From Actinomycetospora cinnamomea (GTDB lineage: Bacteria > Actinomycetota > Actinomycetes > Mycobacteriales > Pseudonocardiaceae): DNA of 64,000 bases. The position numbers and the translations under genes are program-made. The notes below the pieces were generated by a model. That model did no database searches. It was not told the DNA's origin and worked only from the letters and a program-made list of their open reading frames with translations. The stretch covers positions 124,001-188,000 of the forward strand of contig NZ_QEKW01000005.1 of the NCBI RefSeq assembly GCF_003096675.1, given 5' to 3'. This document shows positions 1-8,804 of this stretch, piece by piece (the first letter of the stretch is position 1; each line of letters begins with the position of its first letter).

Positions 1-135
1 GTCGCGGGGTGGGCGCGGCGGCGGGAACGACGGCGCCCGCACCACCCGGTCCGTGGGGATCGCGGGGGCGGGGCGGTCGGCCTCGTCGGGGGCGGGAGTG
101 GGTGGGCCGGGAGGGCGGCCGAGGGCAGGGGTCAC
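1..135 (-). CDS. possible partial proline-rich protein, runs off the left edge
   Basis: Reading leftward from a GTG at 135 the frame stays open to the window edge. It gives a Pro/Ala/Arg/Asp-rich stretch with no recognisable domain. It would follow the MreB-like gene in the same direction after about 40 nt. GC-rich DNA often stays open by chance in such frames, so this is only a candidate. I recognise nothing else in bases 1-174. Confidence 0.2.
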   Translation of the reverse strand, partial: MTPALGRPPGPPTPAPDEADRPAPAIPTDRVVRAPSFPPPRPPRD

Positions 136-174
136 CGTGGCGTCCGGGGCGGGTCGTGTCGGGTCGGGGGTGGG

Positions 175-1155
175 TCAGGCGGGACGGGCGCGCAGCTCGG
201 GGCGCCCGCCGGCGAGGGCCAGGCCCTCGGCGACGCAGGTCCGCGGCCGGTCGGGCACCTTGACCGGGACGCCGAGCGCGGCCTCGAGCTCGTCGCGCAG
301 GTGGGGCGCCGGCGCGCTGCCGCCCGCGAGCACGACGCCGCCGGCGAGCAGGTCCGGGATGCCGGCGACGGGGACGTCGTCGAGGAAGTCGGCGAGGGCG
401 CCCACCGCGCGGCGCACGACGGGCGCCAGGGCCGCCTCGATCTCGGCGACCTCGACGGTGACCACCCGGGGCCGTCCGGTCGCGACGTCCCGCCCCTCGG
501 CCGCGAGGGGCTCGCGGGCCGCGGAGGCCCGGACCTTGAGCGCGTCGGCGGCCGCCTCGGAGAGGTGCAGCCCGTGGTGCTCGCGCAGGTGCGTCCGGAC
601 GGCGGCCGTCATCTCGTCGCCGGCGTGGCGGCAGGAGCGGCGGGTCAGCACGGTGCCGCGGCAGAACACCGCGATCTCCGCGGTACCCGCGCCGACGTCG
701 GCCACGGCCTGGACGCGGGCGTCGGCGAGGTCGAGGCCGCACCCGAGGGCGCCGGCCAGGGGCGCCGGGAGCAGGTCGGCGTGGCCGAGCCCGGCCTCCT
801 CCGCCGCCTCGAGCAGCGCCCGGCGCTCCAGGGGTGTCGCGTCGACGGGGCAGCTCAGCACGGCGTGCGGGCGCCGGACGCGCCACCGGTTGCGGGACGT
901 GCGCCGCAGGAGCTCGTGCAGGTAGGTCCGGACGAGCGAGAGGTCGGTGACCGCGCCCCCGCGGACGGGACGGCCGGTCCGCGCGCCGGGGGGTGTCCGG
1001 CCGTCGAGGGCCGCGGCGTCGTTGCCGAGGATCAGCTCCCGGCCGCGACGTGCCGGCCACTCCACGAGCAGTGACGGCTCGTCGTACACCACCCCGTCCC
1101 GCGGGTGGCACACCACCGTCGTCCCCGTCCCCAGATCGATGCCGATGTCCGCCAC
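175..1155 (-). CDS. MreB-like / Hsp70-fold actin-like ATPase
   Basis: This 326-residue protein has the actin/Hsp70 nucleotide-binding signature. Phosphate-1 loop GIDLGTGTT lies at residues 5-13, phosphate-2 DVGAGTAEI at 153-161 and an adenosine-type loop GGVVLAGGSA at 272-281. Length and motif order fit MreB/Mbl rather than a full DnaK, because no peptide-binding domain follows. MreB forms membrane-associated filaments that guide wall synthesis; in actinomycetes relatives mostly act in spore wall formation. The gene stands alone, without mreC, mreD or rodA nearby. The GTG start follows a purine-rich GAGGGGGG stretch. It is divergent from the L,D-transpeptidase gene across 223 nt. Family assignment is firm; the cellular role is inferred. 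Confidence 0.75.
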   Translation of the reverse strand: MADIGIDLGTGTTVVCHPRDGVVYDEPSLLVEWPARRGRELILGNDAAALDGRTPPGARTGRPVRGGAVTDLSLVRTYLHELLRRTSRNRWRVRRPHAVLSCPVDATPLERRALLEAAEEAGLGHADLLPAPLAGALGCGLDLADARVQAVADVGAGTAEIAVFCRGTVLTRRSCRHAGDEMTAAVRTHLREHHGLHLSEAAADALKVRASAAREPLAAEGRDVATGRPRVVTVEVAEIEAALAPVVRRAVGALADFLDDVPVAGIPDLLAGGVVLAGGSAPAPHLRDELEAALGVPVKVPDRPRTCVAEGLALAGGRPELRARPA

Positions 1156-1378
1156 CCCGACCCCCCTCGCCCCACGCTGGCTGCTGCCCGGCGACGCTCG
1201 ACGCTAGGAGCCCGGACCGGGGGTCGGGCAGGGCCCATGCTCCTCATGGCGGAGTCCGAAGGTCCCGATTCGTCCGCGCCGGCGGGGTGCCGGCCCCTGG
1301 GCCGACGCGGGTGCGCGCCCGGCGCGTGTCGGGGGTGGGTGCCACGATGGGGCGACGGGCACGAGGTTGAGGGGACGT

Positions 1379-2524
1379 ATGGGTCGGGCGCTGGTCGCCG
1401 TGCTGGGTGGACTGCTGCTGGTCCTGGTGACGGCCTGCGGATCGGGTTCCACGCCGGCGGTCCCGTCCGCGCCGCTGCCCGTGCCCGTCGCGGTGGAGCC
1501 GGCGGCCAGCGCGACGGACGTGGCCCCGCGGGCCCCGGTCGCGGCCACCACGCAGGGCACCTTCACCGACGTCACGCTCACGGCGTCACCGGGTGGGCCC
1601 GTCGCCGGCACGCTCTCGTCCGACCGCACGCGGTGGACGCCGAACGGGCCACTGGCCTACGGCACCACCTACACCTGGGGCGGCACGGCGACGGGGCCCG
1701 AGGGGGCGTCCTCACCGGTCAGCGGCTCGTTCACCACGGTGGCGCCGGCGGAGACGGTGCGCGCCACGCTGAACATCGGTGACGACCGGGAGGTCGGGGT
1801 CGCCGCGCCGATCACCATCCAGTTCTCGGCGCCGGTGCAGGACAAGGCGGCGGTCGAGCGGGCGCTGCGGGTGCGCACGTCGGTGCCCACCGAGGGGTCG
1901 TGGGCCTGGCTGCCGGACCAGGACGGCGGCTCGCGGGTGCACTGGCGGCCCAGGGAGTACTGGCGCCCGGGCACCCAGGTCGACGTCGCGGCGGACCTGC
2001 TCGGCGTCCCCTTCGGCGGTGGCGAGTGGGGCCGGGAGGACCTCACCACGTCGTTCCGCATCGGTCGCTCCCAGATCGTGCGCGCCGACGTCAACAGCTT
2101 CCGCATGGTGGTCGAGCGCGACGGCCGGCAGGTGATGGACGTGCCCGCGAGCTACGGGCTGGACTCCGACCCGAACCGCACCACGCGCTCGGGCATCCAT
2201 GTCATCACCGAAAAGTTCACGAACAAGCGGATGACCAGCGCGCAGTACGGCTACGACCTCATCGAGCGCTGGGCCGTGCGCATCAGCAACAACGGCGAGT
2301 TCATCCACGCCAACCCGGCGTCCACGGGCGCCCAGGGCTCCAGCAACGTCACCCACGGCTGCATCAATCTCTCCGAGGCCGACGCCCGCGCCTACTACGA
2401 CACCGCGCTCTACGGCGATCCCGTCGAGGTCACCGGCTCCGGGGTCGACTACTCCGCCCGGGACGGCGACATCTACGACTGGGCCGTCCCCTGGGACCAG
2501 TGGCAGGCGATGTCAGCCCTGTGA
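1379..2524 (+). CDS. L,D-transpeptidase lipoprotein (YkuD domain, Ig-like N-terminal part)
   Basis: This enzyme should form 3-3 cross-links in peptidoglycan outside the membrane. The 381-residue protein starts with a lipoprotein signal (hydrophobic residues 4-17, lipobox VTAC, lipidated Cys20). Two Ig-like regions lead into a YkuD domain whose catalytic motif HGCINLS is at 326-332, with nucleophile Cys328. The order matches mycobacterial LdtMt2-type enzymes. I prefer ATG 1379, preceded by AGGGGA, over an in-frame TTG 12 nt upstream. Its last 12 bases overlap the end of the convergent SDR gene. The upstream region is shared with the divergent MreB-like gene, so a joint wall role is possible but unproven. 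Confidence 0.9.
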   Translation: MGRALVAVLGGLLLVLVTACGSGSTPAVPSAPLPVPVAVEPAASATDVAPRAPVAATTQGTFTDVTLTASPGGPVAGTLSSDRTRWTPNGPLAYGTTYTWGGTATGPEGASSPVSGSFTTVAPAETVRATLNIGDDREVGVAAPITIQFSAPVQDKAAVERALRVRTSVPTEGSWAWLPDQDGGSRVHWRPREYWRPGTQVDVAADLLGVPFGGGEWGREDLTTSFRIGRSQIVRADVNSFRMVVERDGRQVMDVPASYGLDSDPNRTTRSGIHVITEKFTNKRMTSAQYGYDLIERWAVRISNNGEFIHANPASTGAQGSSNVTHGCINLSEADARAYYDTALYGDPVEVTGSGVDYSARDGDIYDWAVPWDQWQAMSAL

Positions 2525-3298
2525 TCCCTCGCGGTGGAAGCGCATCCCCGTGGCCTGGGCGCGGGGCTTGAGCACGATGGTGTCGAGGTTGACGTGCGAC
2601 GGCCGGTTCATGGCGAAAGCGACGACCTCGGCGACGTCCTCGGCCACCAGCGGCTCCAGGCCCTCGTAGACCTTGGCCGCGCGGGTCTCGTCGCCCCCGA
2701 AGCGCACCAGCGAGAACTCGGTCTCCACCGCGCCGGGCGCGATCTCGGTGAGGCGCACCGGCTGCCCGAGCAGCTCGCCGCGCAGCGTGCGGTGCAGCGC
2801 GCCCTCGGCGTGCTTGGCCGACGTGTAGCCCGAGCCGCCGTCGTACACCTCGAGGGCCGCGATCGACGTGATCGTCACGATGTGGCCGTCGCCGGAGTCG
2901 AGCAGGAGGGGCAGGAGGGCCTTGGTGACCCGCATGGTGCCGAGGACGTTGGACTCCCACATCCAGCGCCACTTCTCCTCGTCGGCCTCGGCCACCGTCT
3001 CGGTGCCCTGCGCGCCGCCGGCGTTGTTCACCAGGCCGCGCAGGGGGCGGGTCGGCCCGACGAGCTCGCGGACGGCCGCGGCGAACGCGGCGACCGAGTC
3101 GGCGCGGGTGACGTCGAGCTCGAGCGCGGTGGCGCCGATCTCGTCGGCGAGCTGCTCGAGGCGTTCGAGGCGGCGCGCACCGAGCACCGGGTGCCAGCCG
3201 TCGGCGGCGAGGGCCCGCGCGGACGCGGCGCCGATGCCCGAGCTGGCGCCGGTGACGACGACGAGGGGACGGTCGTTTCCGGGGTCAGGCGTGCTCAC
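2513..3298 (-). CDS. short-chain dehydrogenase/reductase (SDR)
   Basis: This is a classical SDR of 261 residues. It has the cofactor loop TGASSGIG at 16-23, NNAGG at 91-95, catalytic Ser145, and Tyr158/Lys162 in YTSAK. These predict a soluble NAD(P)(H)-dependent oxidoreductase; the substrate cannot be read from sequence. GTG 3298 was chosen because a TAGGGT hexamer lies exactly 7 nt before it on the minus strand, a leaderless arrangement. A far longer upstream extension of the frame runs antisense through mshA and is a shadow. It is divergent from mshA, so co-regulation is possible though not shown. Confidence 0.88.
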   Translation of the reverse strand: MSTPDPGNDRPLVVVTGASSGIGAASARALAADGWHPVLGARRLERLEQLADEIGATALELDVTRADSVAAFAAAVRELVGPTRPLRGLVNNAGGAQGTETVAEADEEKWRWMWESNVLGTMRVTKALLPLLLDSGDGHIVTITSIAALEVYDGGSGYTSAKHAEGALHRTLRGELLGQPVRLTEIAPGAVETEFSLVRFGGDETRAAKVYEGLEPLVAEDVAEVVAFAMNRPSHVNLDTIVLKPRAQATGMRFHREGSQG

Positions 3299-3305
3299 AC
3301 CCCGA

Positions 3306-3311
3306 ACCCTA
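3306..3311 (-). promoter_or_regulatory. -10 hexamer of a leaderless promoter for the SDR gene
   Basis: TAGGGT on the minus strand ends 7 nt before the GTG start at 3298. No Shine-Dalgarno sequence is present, so transcription probably starts at or next to the start codon. Confidence 0.6.
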
Positions 3312-3361
3312 GGTCCGTCGCCCACACGCGGTCGCGGAGGCTGCGCCGTGGCCGTGGACCT

Positions 3362-3367
3362 TAAGGT
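3362..3367 (+). promoter_or_regulatory. -10 hexamer of a leaderless promoter for mshA
   Basis: TAAGGT lies 6 nt before the mshA GTG at 3374. Its divergent twin for the SDR gene is about 50 nt to the left, so both start in a 75-nt gap. Confidence 0.6.
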
Positions 3368-3373
3368 GGCGGG

Positions 3374-4741
3374 GTGACCCGGGCGGCGACGACGGCATCG
3401 GCGGCTCGACTGGCAACCCCGGCGACCCGTTCCCGGCCCCCCGATTCGGTCATCCGTCACCATCCCGGGCGTCCCCGCCGCGTCGCGGTCATCTCGCTGC
3501 ACACCTCGCCGCTGGCCCAGCCCGGCACCGGGGACGCGGGCGGCATGAACGTCTACGTCGTCGAGACCGCTCGCCGGATGGCCCAGCGCGGGGTGCAGGT
3601 CGAGATCTTCACGCGCGCGACGTCGTCGGACCTGCCGCCGGTCGCGGAGCTCGCACCCGGCGTCCTCGTCCGGCACGTCACGGCCGGGCCGTACGGCGGG
3701 CTGGGCAAGGAGGACCTGCCGAGCCAGCTCTGTGCGTTCACCGCCGGGGTGCTGCGCGACGAGGCCCGTCACGAGCCGGGCTGGTACGACGTGGTGCACA
3801 GCCACTACTGGCTCTCGGGCCAGGTCGGCTGGCTGGTGCGCGACCGCTGGGGCGTGCCGTTGGTGCACACCGCCCACACCCTGGCCAAGGTCAAGAACGC
3901 CTCGCTCGCGGCGGGTGACCGCCCGGAGCCCCTGTCGCGCGTGGTCGGCGAGGAGCAGGTGGTCGCCGAGGCGGACCGCCTGGTCACGTCCACCCAGGCC
4001 GAGACCGACGACCTGGTCACCGCCTACGGCGCCTGTCCCGACCGCATCCGCACGATCGCGCCGGGCGTCGACCTGCGGACCTTCACCCCCGACGCCGACC
4101 GGGACGCCGCCCGGGCGGCGCTGGGCATCGGGCCCGACGACGTGGCGCTCGCGTTCGTGGGCCGCATCCAGCCGCTCAAGGCCCCGGACGTGCTGCTGCG
4201 CGCGGCCGCCGCGCTGCTCGGGCGCCGGCCCGGTCTGCGGGGGCGTCTCGTCGTCCTCGTCGTCGGCGGACCGTCGGGCTCCGGGCTCGCCGAGCCGGAG
4301 TCCCTGGTGTCGCTGGCGCGCGAGCTGGGCATCGCCGACGTCGTGCGCTTCCTCCCGCCCCGCGCCGGCGACGAGCTCGCCCGGGTCTACCGTGCGGCCG
4401 ACGCCGTCGCCGTGCCCAGCCATTCGGAGTCCTTCGGGCTCGTCGCCCTCGAGGCGCAGGCCTGCGGCACGCCCGTGGTGGCCGCGGCGGTGGGCGGCCT
4501 GCCCACCGCGGTCGCCCATGACCGCTCCGGCCTGCTCGTGCACGACCACGACCCCGGCCACTGGGCCGACGCCCTGGCGCGCGTGGCCTGTGACCCCGCC
4601 GAGCGCCAGCGCCTCGCCGCCGGCGCCGTCGAGCACGCGACGATGTTCTCCTGGGAGCGAACGGCCGACGCGCTGCTCGCCACCTACGCCGAGGCCTCGC
4701 GTGCGCAGGCCCGCGACCGGACGCGGGGGGTGGCGGTGTGA
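3374..4741 (+). CDS. mshA: D-inositol-3-phosphate glycosyltransferase MshA (mycothiol synthesis)
   Basis: MshA transfers GlcNAc from UDP-GlcNAc to 1D-myo-inositol 3-phosphate, the first committed step to mycothiol, the main actinobacterial thiol. The 455-residue GT4 enzyme has the N-terminal acceptor loop [11 protein letters not shown] at 51-61, [12 protein letters not shown] near 261-272, and the donor-binding E-x7-E pair Glu352/Glu360. Order and length match the family, apart from a variable 30-residue N-terminus. The downstream YbjN gene overlaps it by GTGA, as for Rv0486/Rv0487. The start is set by the TAAGGT hexamer 6 nt upstream. Confidence 0.93.
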   Translation: MTRAATTASAARLATPATRSRPPDSVIRHHPGRPRRVAVISLHTSPLAQPGTGDAGGMNVYVVETARRMAQRGVQVEIFTRATSSDLPPVAELAPGVLVRHVTAGPYGGLGKEDLPSQLCAFTAGVLRDEARHEPGWYDVVHSHYWLSGQVGWLVRDRWGVPLVHTAHTLAKVKNASLAAGDRPEPLSRVVGEEQVVAEADRLVTSTQAETDDLVTAYGACPDRIRTIAPGVDLRTFTPDADRDAARAALGIGPDDVALAFVGRIQPLKAPDVLLRAAAALLGRRPGLRGRLVVLVVGGPSGSGLAEPESLVSLARELGIADVVRFLPPRAGDELARVYRAADAVAVPSHSESFGLVALEAQACGTPVVAAAVGGLPTAVAHDRSGLLVHDHDPGHWADALARVACDPAERQRLAAGAVEHATMFSWERTADALLATYAEASRAQARDRTRGVAV

Positions 4742-5235
4742 GTGATCTCGAAGAGCTCGAGAAGACGCTGGTCGACGCGCTCGACGAGCGCGAGCTGCAC
4801 TACCTGCGGCGCGGGCCGGGCCGGCTGTTCGTCACGCTGCCCGGCACGAAGAAGCTGGCCACGCACTGCTGGCTCGTGCTGACGCCGCACGCGCTGCTGG
4901 TCGAGGCGTTCGTCTGCCGCCACCCGGATGAGAACCTCGAGGAGGTCTACCGCTTCCTCCTGCAGCGCAACGCCCGGCTCTACGGCGTGCACTACACGAT
5001 CGACCGGGCGGGCGACATCCACCTCGTCGGGCGGGTGGCGCTGCACGCGGTGACCGACGAGGAGATCGACCGGATCCTCGGCCAGGTGCTCGAGGCCGCC
5101 GACGGCGACTTCAACACCCTGCTGGAGCTGGGCTTCGTCACCTCGATCCGCCGCGAGTGGGCGTGGCGCGAGTCGCGGGGGGAGTCGCTGGCCAACCTCT
5201 CGGCGTTCGCGCACCTCGTCGACGACGAGCGGTGA
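4738..5235 (+). CDS. YbjN-domain protein
   Basis: This 165-residue soluble protein has a YbjN-type fold (bacterial sensory transduction regulator family), a relative of type III secretion chaperones that is widespread in actinobacteria with no settled function. Its start GTG sits inside the mshA stop (GTGA overlap of 4 nt), so the two are translationally coupled. The same pair occurs in M. tuberculosis (Rv0486-Rv0487). A strong hairpin immediately downstream closes the two-gene unit. A link to mycothiol homeostasis is suggested only by this conserved position. Confidence 0.8.
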   Translation: MSDLEELEKTLVDALDERELHYLRRGPGRLFVTLPGTKKLATHCWLVLTPHALLVEAFVCRHPDENLEEVYRFLLQRNARLYGVHYTIDRAGDIHLVGRVALHAVTDEEIDRILGQVLEAADGDFNTLLELGFVTSIRREWAWRESRGESLANLSAFAHLVDDER

Positions 5236-5241
5236 GGGCCA

Positions 5242-5282
5242 CGCCGCCGGCGTGGGACGGGGGGCATCCGACGCCGGCGGCG
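5242..5282 (+). terminator. GC-rich hairpin terminator after the mshA-ybjN unit
   Basis: A perfect 12-bp inverted repeat (CGCCGCCGGCGT / ACGCCGGCGGCG) with a 17-nt loop begins 6 nt after the YbjN stop. No U-tract follows, as is common in actinobacterial terminators. The rest of the 290-nt gap to the acyl-CoA ligase holds no gene I can support. Confidence 0.65.
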
Positions 5283-5525
5283 GGCGTTCGAGGGGCGCTC
5301 GGGACCGAGCGCGGGCCGACGACGCGTTGCGGACGCGTCCCCCCTCAGACCGCTCACTGTCCCACCACGGAGGAGGGATAACAAGGCTTCCTTCTGCTCC
5401 GGACGGGTGACCCCAGCATCCCTGGACGTCGCTGCCCATCACGCAGGGGCCGCACGTTCTGGTACCGGCAGGTAGGTTCCGGGTCACAATCGCCCGATCC
5501 GTCCGGCTCGACGAGGAGTTCACGC

Positions 5526-7112
5526 ATGATCGTCCGCAGTCCCTACGACGACATCGACATCCCCGACGTGGGGCTGCCCGACTTCCTCTTCGGCGACCTG
5601 GGCGACGCCGCCGACCGCGTGGCGATCATCGACGGCCCCTCGGGCCGCCAGGTGACCTTCCGGGAGCTGGCGGGCGCGGTCGACCGCTTCGCCGCCGCGC
5701 TCGGCGAGCGCGGACTCGGGCGCGGCGACGTCCTCGCCCTGTTCGCGCCCAACAACCCGTACTACCCGGTGGTCTTCCACGGGGCCCTCGCCGCCGGCCT
5801 GGCGGTCACCACCGTCAACTCGCTCTACACCCCCGACGAGCTGGCCTACCAGCTGCGCGACTCGGGCGCGAAGATCCTCGTCACGGTCTCGCCCTTCCTC
5901 GACCGGGCCCGGGCGGCCCTGCGCGAGGAGGGGGTGGCGGTCCGGGAGACGATCCTGCTCGACGACGCCCGTGACGACGCCACCACGCCGATGCCGGAGA
6001 GCACCCTGGCCGACGCGCTCTCCACCACCGCCGAGCGCCCCCAGGTGACCGTGACCGGCGACGACGTGGCGGCGCTGCCCTACTCGTCGGGCACCACCGG
6101 CCGGGCCAAGGGCGTCGTGCTCACCCACCGCAACCTCGTCGCGAACCTCGTGCAGATCGACGAGGTCTTCTCGGTCTCGCCCGACACGCGGATCATGGCC
6201 GTCCTGCCGTTCTTCCACATCTACGGCATGACCGTGATGATGAACCAGGGCATCCACGCGCGGGCGGCAGTGGTGACGCTGCCGAAGTTCGACCTCGCCG
6301 AGTTCCTGCGGGTGATCCAGGAGCACCGGATCGACCGGGTCTACATCGCGCCGCCGGTCGCCGTCGCGCTGGCGAAGCACCCGATGGTCGAGCAGTACGA
6401 CATCGACTGCATCGACGTCATCTTCTCGGGCGCCGCAGCGCTCGACGCCGAGCTCGGGCACGCGGTGGGCCGCCGCCTGAACTGCAAGGTGCTGCAGGGT
6501 TACGGCATGACCGAGCTCAGCCCGGTCAGCCACGCGATGCCCGACGACCGCCCCGACCTCGACCTGAGCTCGATCGGCTACGCGCTGCCCAACGTGGAGT
6601 GCAAGCTCGTCGACCCGGAGACGGGCGAGGAGGGCGTCGAGCGCGGCGAGCTGTGGGTGCGTGGACCCAACGTCATGCGCGAGTACCTCAACAACCCCGA
6701 GGCCACGGCGGCGACCCTCGACGCCGACGGCTTCCTGCACACCGGCGACGTCGCCACCGTCACCGACGACGGCGTCTTCTCCATCGTCGACCGGGTCAAG
6801 GAGCTGATCAAGTACAAGGGCTACCAGGTCCCGCCGGCCGAGCTCGAGGCGCTGCTGCTGACCAACGACCGCATTGCGGACGCGGCGGTCATCGGGATCA
6901 AGGACGCCGAGGGCGAGGAGGTGCCCAAGGCGTTCGTCGTGCTCCAGCAGGGCGCGGACCTCTCGGCCGACGACGTCATGTCCTTCGTCGCCGACCGCAT
7001 CGCCCCGCACAAGAAGGTGCGCGCCGTCGAGTTCGTCGAGCAGATCCCGAAGTCGGCGTCGGGGAAGATCCTGCGCAAGGATCTCCGCGCCCGCGAGACG
7101 GCGAACGCCTGA
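5526..7112 (+). CDS. AMP-dependent acyl-CoA synthetase, 4-coumarate-CoA ligase-like
   Basis: This 528-residue ANL-superfamily enzyme activates a carboxylic acid with ATP and joins it to CoA. Visible motifs are the phosphate loop YSSGTTGRAKG at 186-196, YGMTE at 326-330, the hinge region HTGDV...DRVKELIKYKG, and the C-terminal catalytic lysine in SASGK (Lys514). The sequence resembles the 4-coumarate-CoA ligase/FadD branch, but the substrate (aromatic or fatty acid) cannot be told. A GAGGAG Shine-Dalgarno 7 nt before ATG 5526 fixes the start. It stands as a single-gene unit between two hairpins and is not part of the conserved mshA-gpm1 order. Confidence 0.88.
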   Translation: MIVRSPYDDIDIPDVGLPDFLFGDLGDAADRVAIIDGPSGRQVTFRELAGAVDRFAAALGERGLGRGDVLALFAPNNPYYPVVFHGALAAGLAVTTVNSLYTPDELAYQLRDSGAKILVTVSPFLDRARAALREEGVAVRETILLDDARDDATTPMPESTLADALSTTAERPQVTVTGDDVAALPYSSGTTGRAKGVVLTHRNLVANLVQIDEVFSVSPDTRIMAVLPFFHIYGMTVMMNQGIHARAAVVTLPKFDLAEFLRVIQEHRIDRVYIAPPVAVALAKHPMVEQYDIDCIDVIFSGAAALDAELGHAVGRRLNCKVLQGYGMTELSPVSHAMPDDRPDLDLSSIGYALPNVECKLVDPETGEEGVERGELWVRGPNVMREYLNNPEATAATLDADGFLHTGDVATVTDDGVFSIVDRVKELIKYKGYQVPPAELEALLLTNDRIADAAVIGIKDAEGEEVPKAFVVLQQGADLSADDVMSFVADRIAPHKKVRAVEFVEQIPKSASGKILRKDLRARETANA

Positions 7113-7283
7113 CGGCTGCGCCAGGCCTCGGCGCCGCGTGCTGCTGATGGGGGACGCGCCAGGCCCGTCCTCAGCAACCGCTCGGCGACGGACGGTGGCT
7201 CGGCGCAGCGGGCCCTGGTGTGCGCCGCGTCGCTGTGGGGACAATCGCTTCGCTCGGGGATCGCTTCGACCTCCGGGTCAGCT

Positions 7284-7325
7284 GGCCCCGGTGCGCTCCC
7301 CTCCCCCCAGGAGCGCGCCGGGGCC
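7284..7325 (+). terminator. long hairpin, probable terminator after the acyl-CoA ligase
   Basis: GGCCCCGG pairs with CCGGGGCC and, after one unpaired base on each side, GCGCTCC pairs with GGAGCGC around a 10-nt loop. It lies about 170 nt after the ligase stop. It is the clearest structure in the 311-nt gap 7113-7423, which otherwise holds a short direct repeat of GCGCCAGGCC and no supportable gene. Confidence 0.55.
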
Positions 7326-7411
7326 TCGCCCGTCCCGGGGCGACGCACACGACGTCCGGCGCGGTGCTCCGGCGGCGGAGCTCCCGGACCCACCTCCGGC
7401 TCGGTAGGCCC

Positions 7412-7417
7412 TACGGT
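7412..7417 (+). promoter_or_regulatory. -10 hexamer of a leaderless promoter for the HhH protein
   Basis: TACGGT ends 6 nt before ATG 7424, and no ribosome binding site is visible. Confidence 0.55.
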
Positions 7418-7423
7418 GCCGGC

Positions 7424-7636
7424 ATGGACGAGGACGCCGAGACCGACTTCCCCCGCGGCATCGGACGACGCATCGGACGACCGGCCACCGCAGCCCTCGT
7501 CCACGCCGGCTACACACGGATGAGCCAGCTGGACGGGGTGCCGGCGCGGGACGTCCTTTCGCTCCACGGTGTCGGACCGAAGGCGGTCCGGGTGCTCCAG
7601 GAGGCCCTCGAGGCGCAGGGCATGCGCATGGTCTGA
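7424..7636 (+). CDS. small helix-hairpin-helix protein
   Basis: This 70-residue protein carries a helix-hairpin-helix: LDGVPARDVLSLHGVGPKAV at about 36-55 holds the G-V-G-P turn typical of non-specific DNA backbone binding. It resembles small actinobacterial HhH/SAM-like DNA-binding proteins related to the RNA polymerase alpha C-terminal or RuvA modules. The ATG is chosen because TACGGT lies 6 nt upstream; longer readings of the frame would run through the terminator hairpin. Function is unknown; DNA binding is inferred from the motif. Confidence 0.7.
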   Translation: MDEDAETDFPRGIGRRIGRPATAALVHAGYTRMSQLDGVPARDVLSLHGVGPKAVRVLQEALEAQGMRMV

Positions 7637-7642
7637 CCCTCG

Positions 7643-7648
7643 TACCGT
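7643..7648 (+). promoter_or_regulatory. -10 hexamer of a leaderless promoter for the membrane protein gene
   Basis: TACCGT ends 7 nt before GTG 7656. Confidence 0.5.
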
Positions 7649-7655
7649 GGTGGGC

Positions 7656-8042
7656 GTGCCCGATCCCGAGCGGACCGCCGCCCGCACGGTCGCCGCGGTC
7701 GCCGCCGCGACGGGCGTGGTCGTGACGATGCTCCTCGCCGGCAGCGGCGTCGTGACCGTGGTCGTCACCGCGGTGCTCGCCGTCGGGCAGGCGCTCCTGC
7801 TGCGCGGGGGTGGGGCGCGGCGCGCGCGGCGGTTCCTGCTCGCGGCGTCGGCGCAGGCCGGGCTGACCTTCGCGGTGGCCGGTGACCCGACCGTCGCCTC
7901 GGCGCTGGTCTACCTGGGGGTCGGCGTGGTGTTCGGGCTGGTCGTGGTGGTGGCGCTGGGCCTCCTCGACCGCCACGGGGACGACCTCGCCGACGACGAG
8001 CCGCGCGTCGACACCCGGCCGCTGCCGGTGGCCGACGAGTGA
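7656..8042 (+). CDS. small integral membrane protein
   Basis: The 128-residue product is mostly hydrophobic, with about four membrane segments (near residues 10-30, 32-45, 56-72 and 80-102) and a short acidic tail. I do not recognise the family. Other in-frame GTGs lie at 7647 and 7650; 7656 is preferred because TACCGT is exactly 7 nt upstream. It is convergent with the DUF899 gene, with only 7 nt between the stops. Confidence 0.65.
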   Translation: MPDPERTAARTVAAVAAATGVVVTMLLAGSGVVTVVVTAVLAVGQALLLRGGGARRARRFLLAASAQAGLTFAVAGDPTVASALVYLGVGVVFGLVVVVALGLLDRHGDDLADDEPRVDTRPLPVADE

Positions 8043-8049
8043 GTGGCGC

Positions 8050-8721
8050 TCAGGGGCGGGCGCCTGCGGGCTCGTACTCGTCGTGGCGGCGCCACCAGAC
8101 GTACGGGTCGGACTGCGGCGTGCCCTCGGGGGAGTCCTCCCACGTCTCTTGACGCCCGAACGGCGTGAGGTCGAGGAACGACCAGACGCTGCCGAGCTTC
8201 TCGACGCCGCGCCCGTCGACGGTGTAGGTGCGGTAGACGTCCTCGCCGTCGCGGAGGAAGACGTCGAGCGCGAACCCTCCGTCGTGTCCGAGGTCGGCGT
8301 ACAGGTCGCTGCCGGCCGTGGAGTACCAGGGCACGGTCCAGCCCATCCGCTCGCGGTAGGGCAGCGTCTCGGCCAGCGGACCCGAGCTGATGACCACGCG
8401 CGTGACGTCGCGGGCGTGGAGGTGCGCCGGGTGCCCGAACTGGTCGACGAACATCGAGCAGCCCTCGCAGGGGCGTTCGGGGTCGTGCCACATGAACGTG
8501 TAGGCGACGAGCTGGCGGCGGCCCTCGAACACGTCGACCAGGCGGACCGGGCCGTCGACGCCCTGAAGCACGTGGTCGGACATCCGCTGCACCGGCATCC
8601 GTCGCCGCGCCGCGGCGAGGGCGTCGGCGGCGCGCGTCAGCTCCTTCTCGCGCACGAGCAGCTCCTGGCGGGCCTGCTCCCACTCGGTGGCGGGGACGAC
8701 GCGGCGCGGGCTGGGTTCCAT
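8050..8721 (-). CDS. DUF899 family thioredoxin-like protein
   Basis: The 223-residue protein matches the DUF899 (AhpC/TSA-like, thioredoxin-fold) family. It has a basic helical N-terminus, then the characteristic FMWHDPERPCEGCS segment with a CxxC pair around residues 84-87, and the WSFLDLTPFGRQE ending. Members are common in actinobacteria near uncharacterised stress genes, and their reaction is not established. A TAGGAT hexamer 6 nt upstream of ATG 8721 indicates a leaderless transcript. It is divergent from the trypco2-domain gene. Confidence 0.85.
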   Translation of the reverse strand: MEPSPRRVVPATEWEQARQELLVREKELTRAADALAAARRRMPVQRMSDHVLQGVDGPVRLVDVFEGRRQLVAYTFMWHDPERPCEGCSMFVDQFGHPAHLHARDVTRVVISSGPLAETLPYRERMGWTVPWYSTAGSDLYADLGHDGGFALDVFLRDGEDVYRTYTVDGRGVEKLGSVWSFLDLTPFGRQETWEDSPEGTPQSDPYVWWRRHDEYEPAGARP

Positions 8722-8727
8722 GCATCG

Positions 8728-8733
8728 ATCCTA
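8728..8733 (-). promoter_or_regulatory. -10 hexamer of a leaderless promoter for the DUF899 gene
   Basis: TAGGAT on the minus strand ends 6 nt before the ATG at 8721. Confidence 0.55.
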
Positions 8734-8791
8734 GAGAGATACGAGGAAGTCCTGTCAAGAGAACGATGACCTCGCTGTCGGGGGTGCTCGC

Positions 8792-8797
8792 TACCGT
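8792..8797 (+). promoter_or_regulatory. -10 hexamer of a leaderless promoter for the trypco2 protein
   Basis: TACCGT ends exactly 7 nt before GTG 8805. It lies downstream of the alternative ATG 8766, which argues that the shorter start is used. Confidence 0.5.
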
Positions 8798-8804
8798 CGA
8801 CGCC

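Noticed and set aside
2513-4636. 707-codon minus-strand frame as one fusion protein
   Set aside because: Only the last 261 codons (SDR) have family motifs and a promoter; the rest is antisense to mshA.
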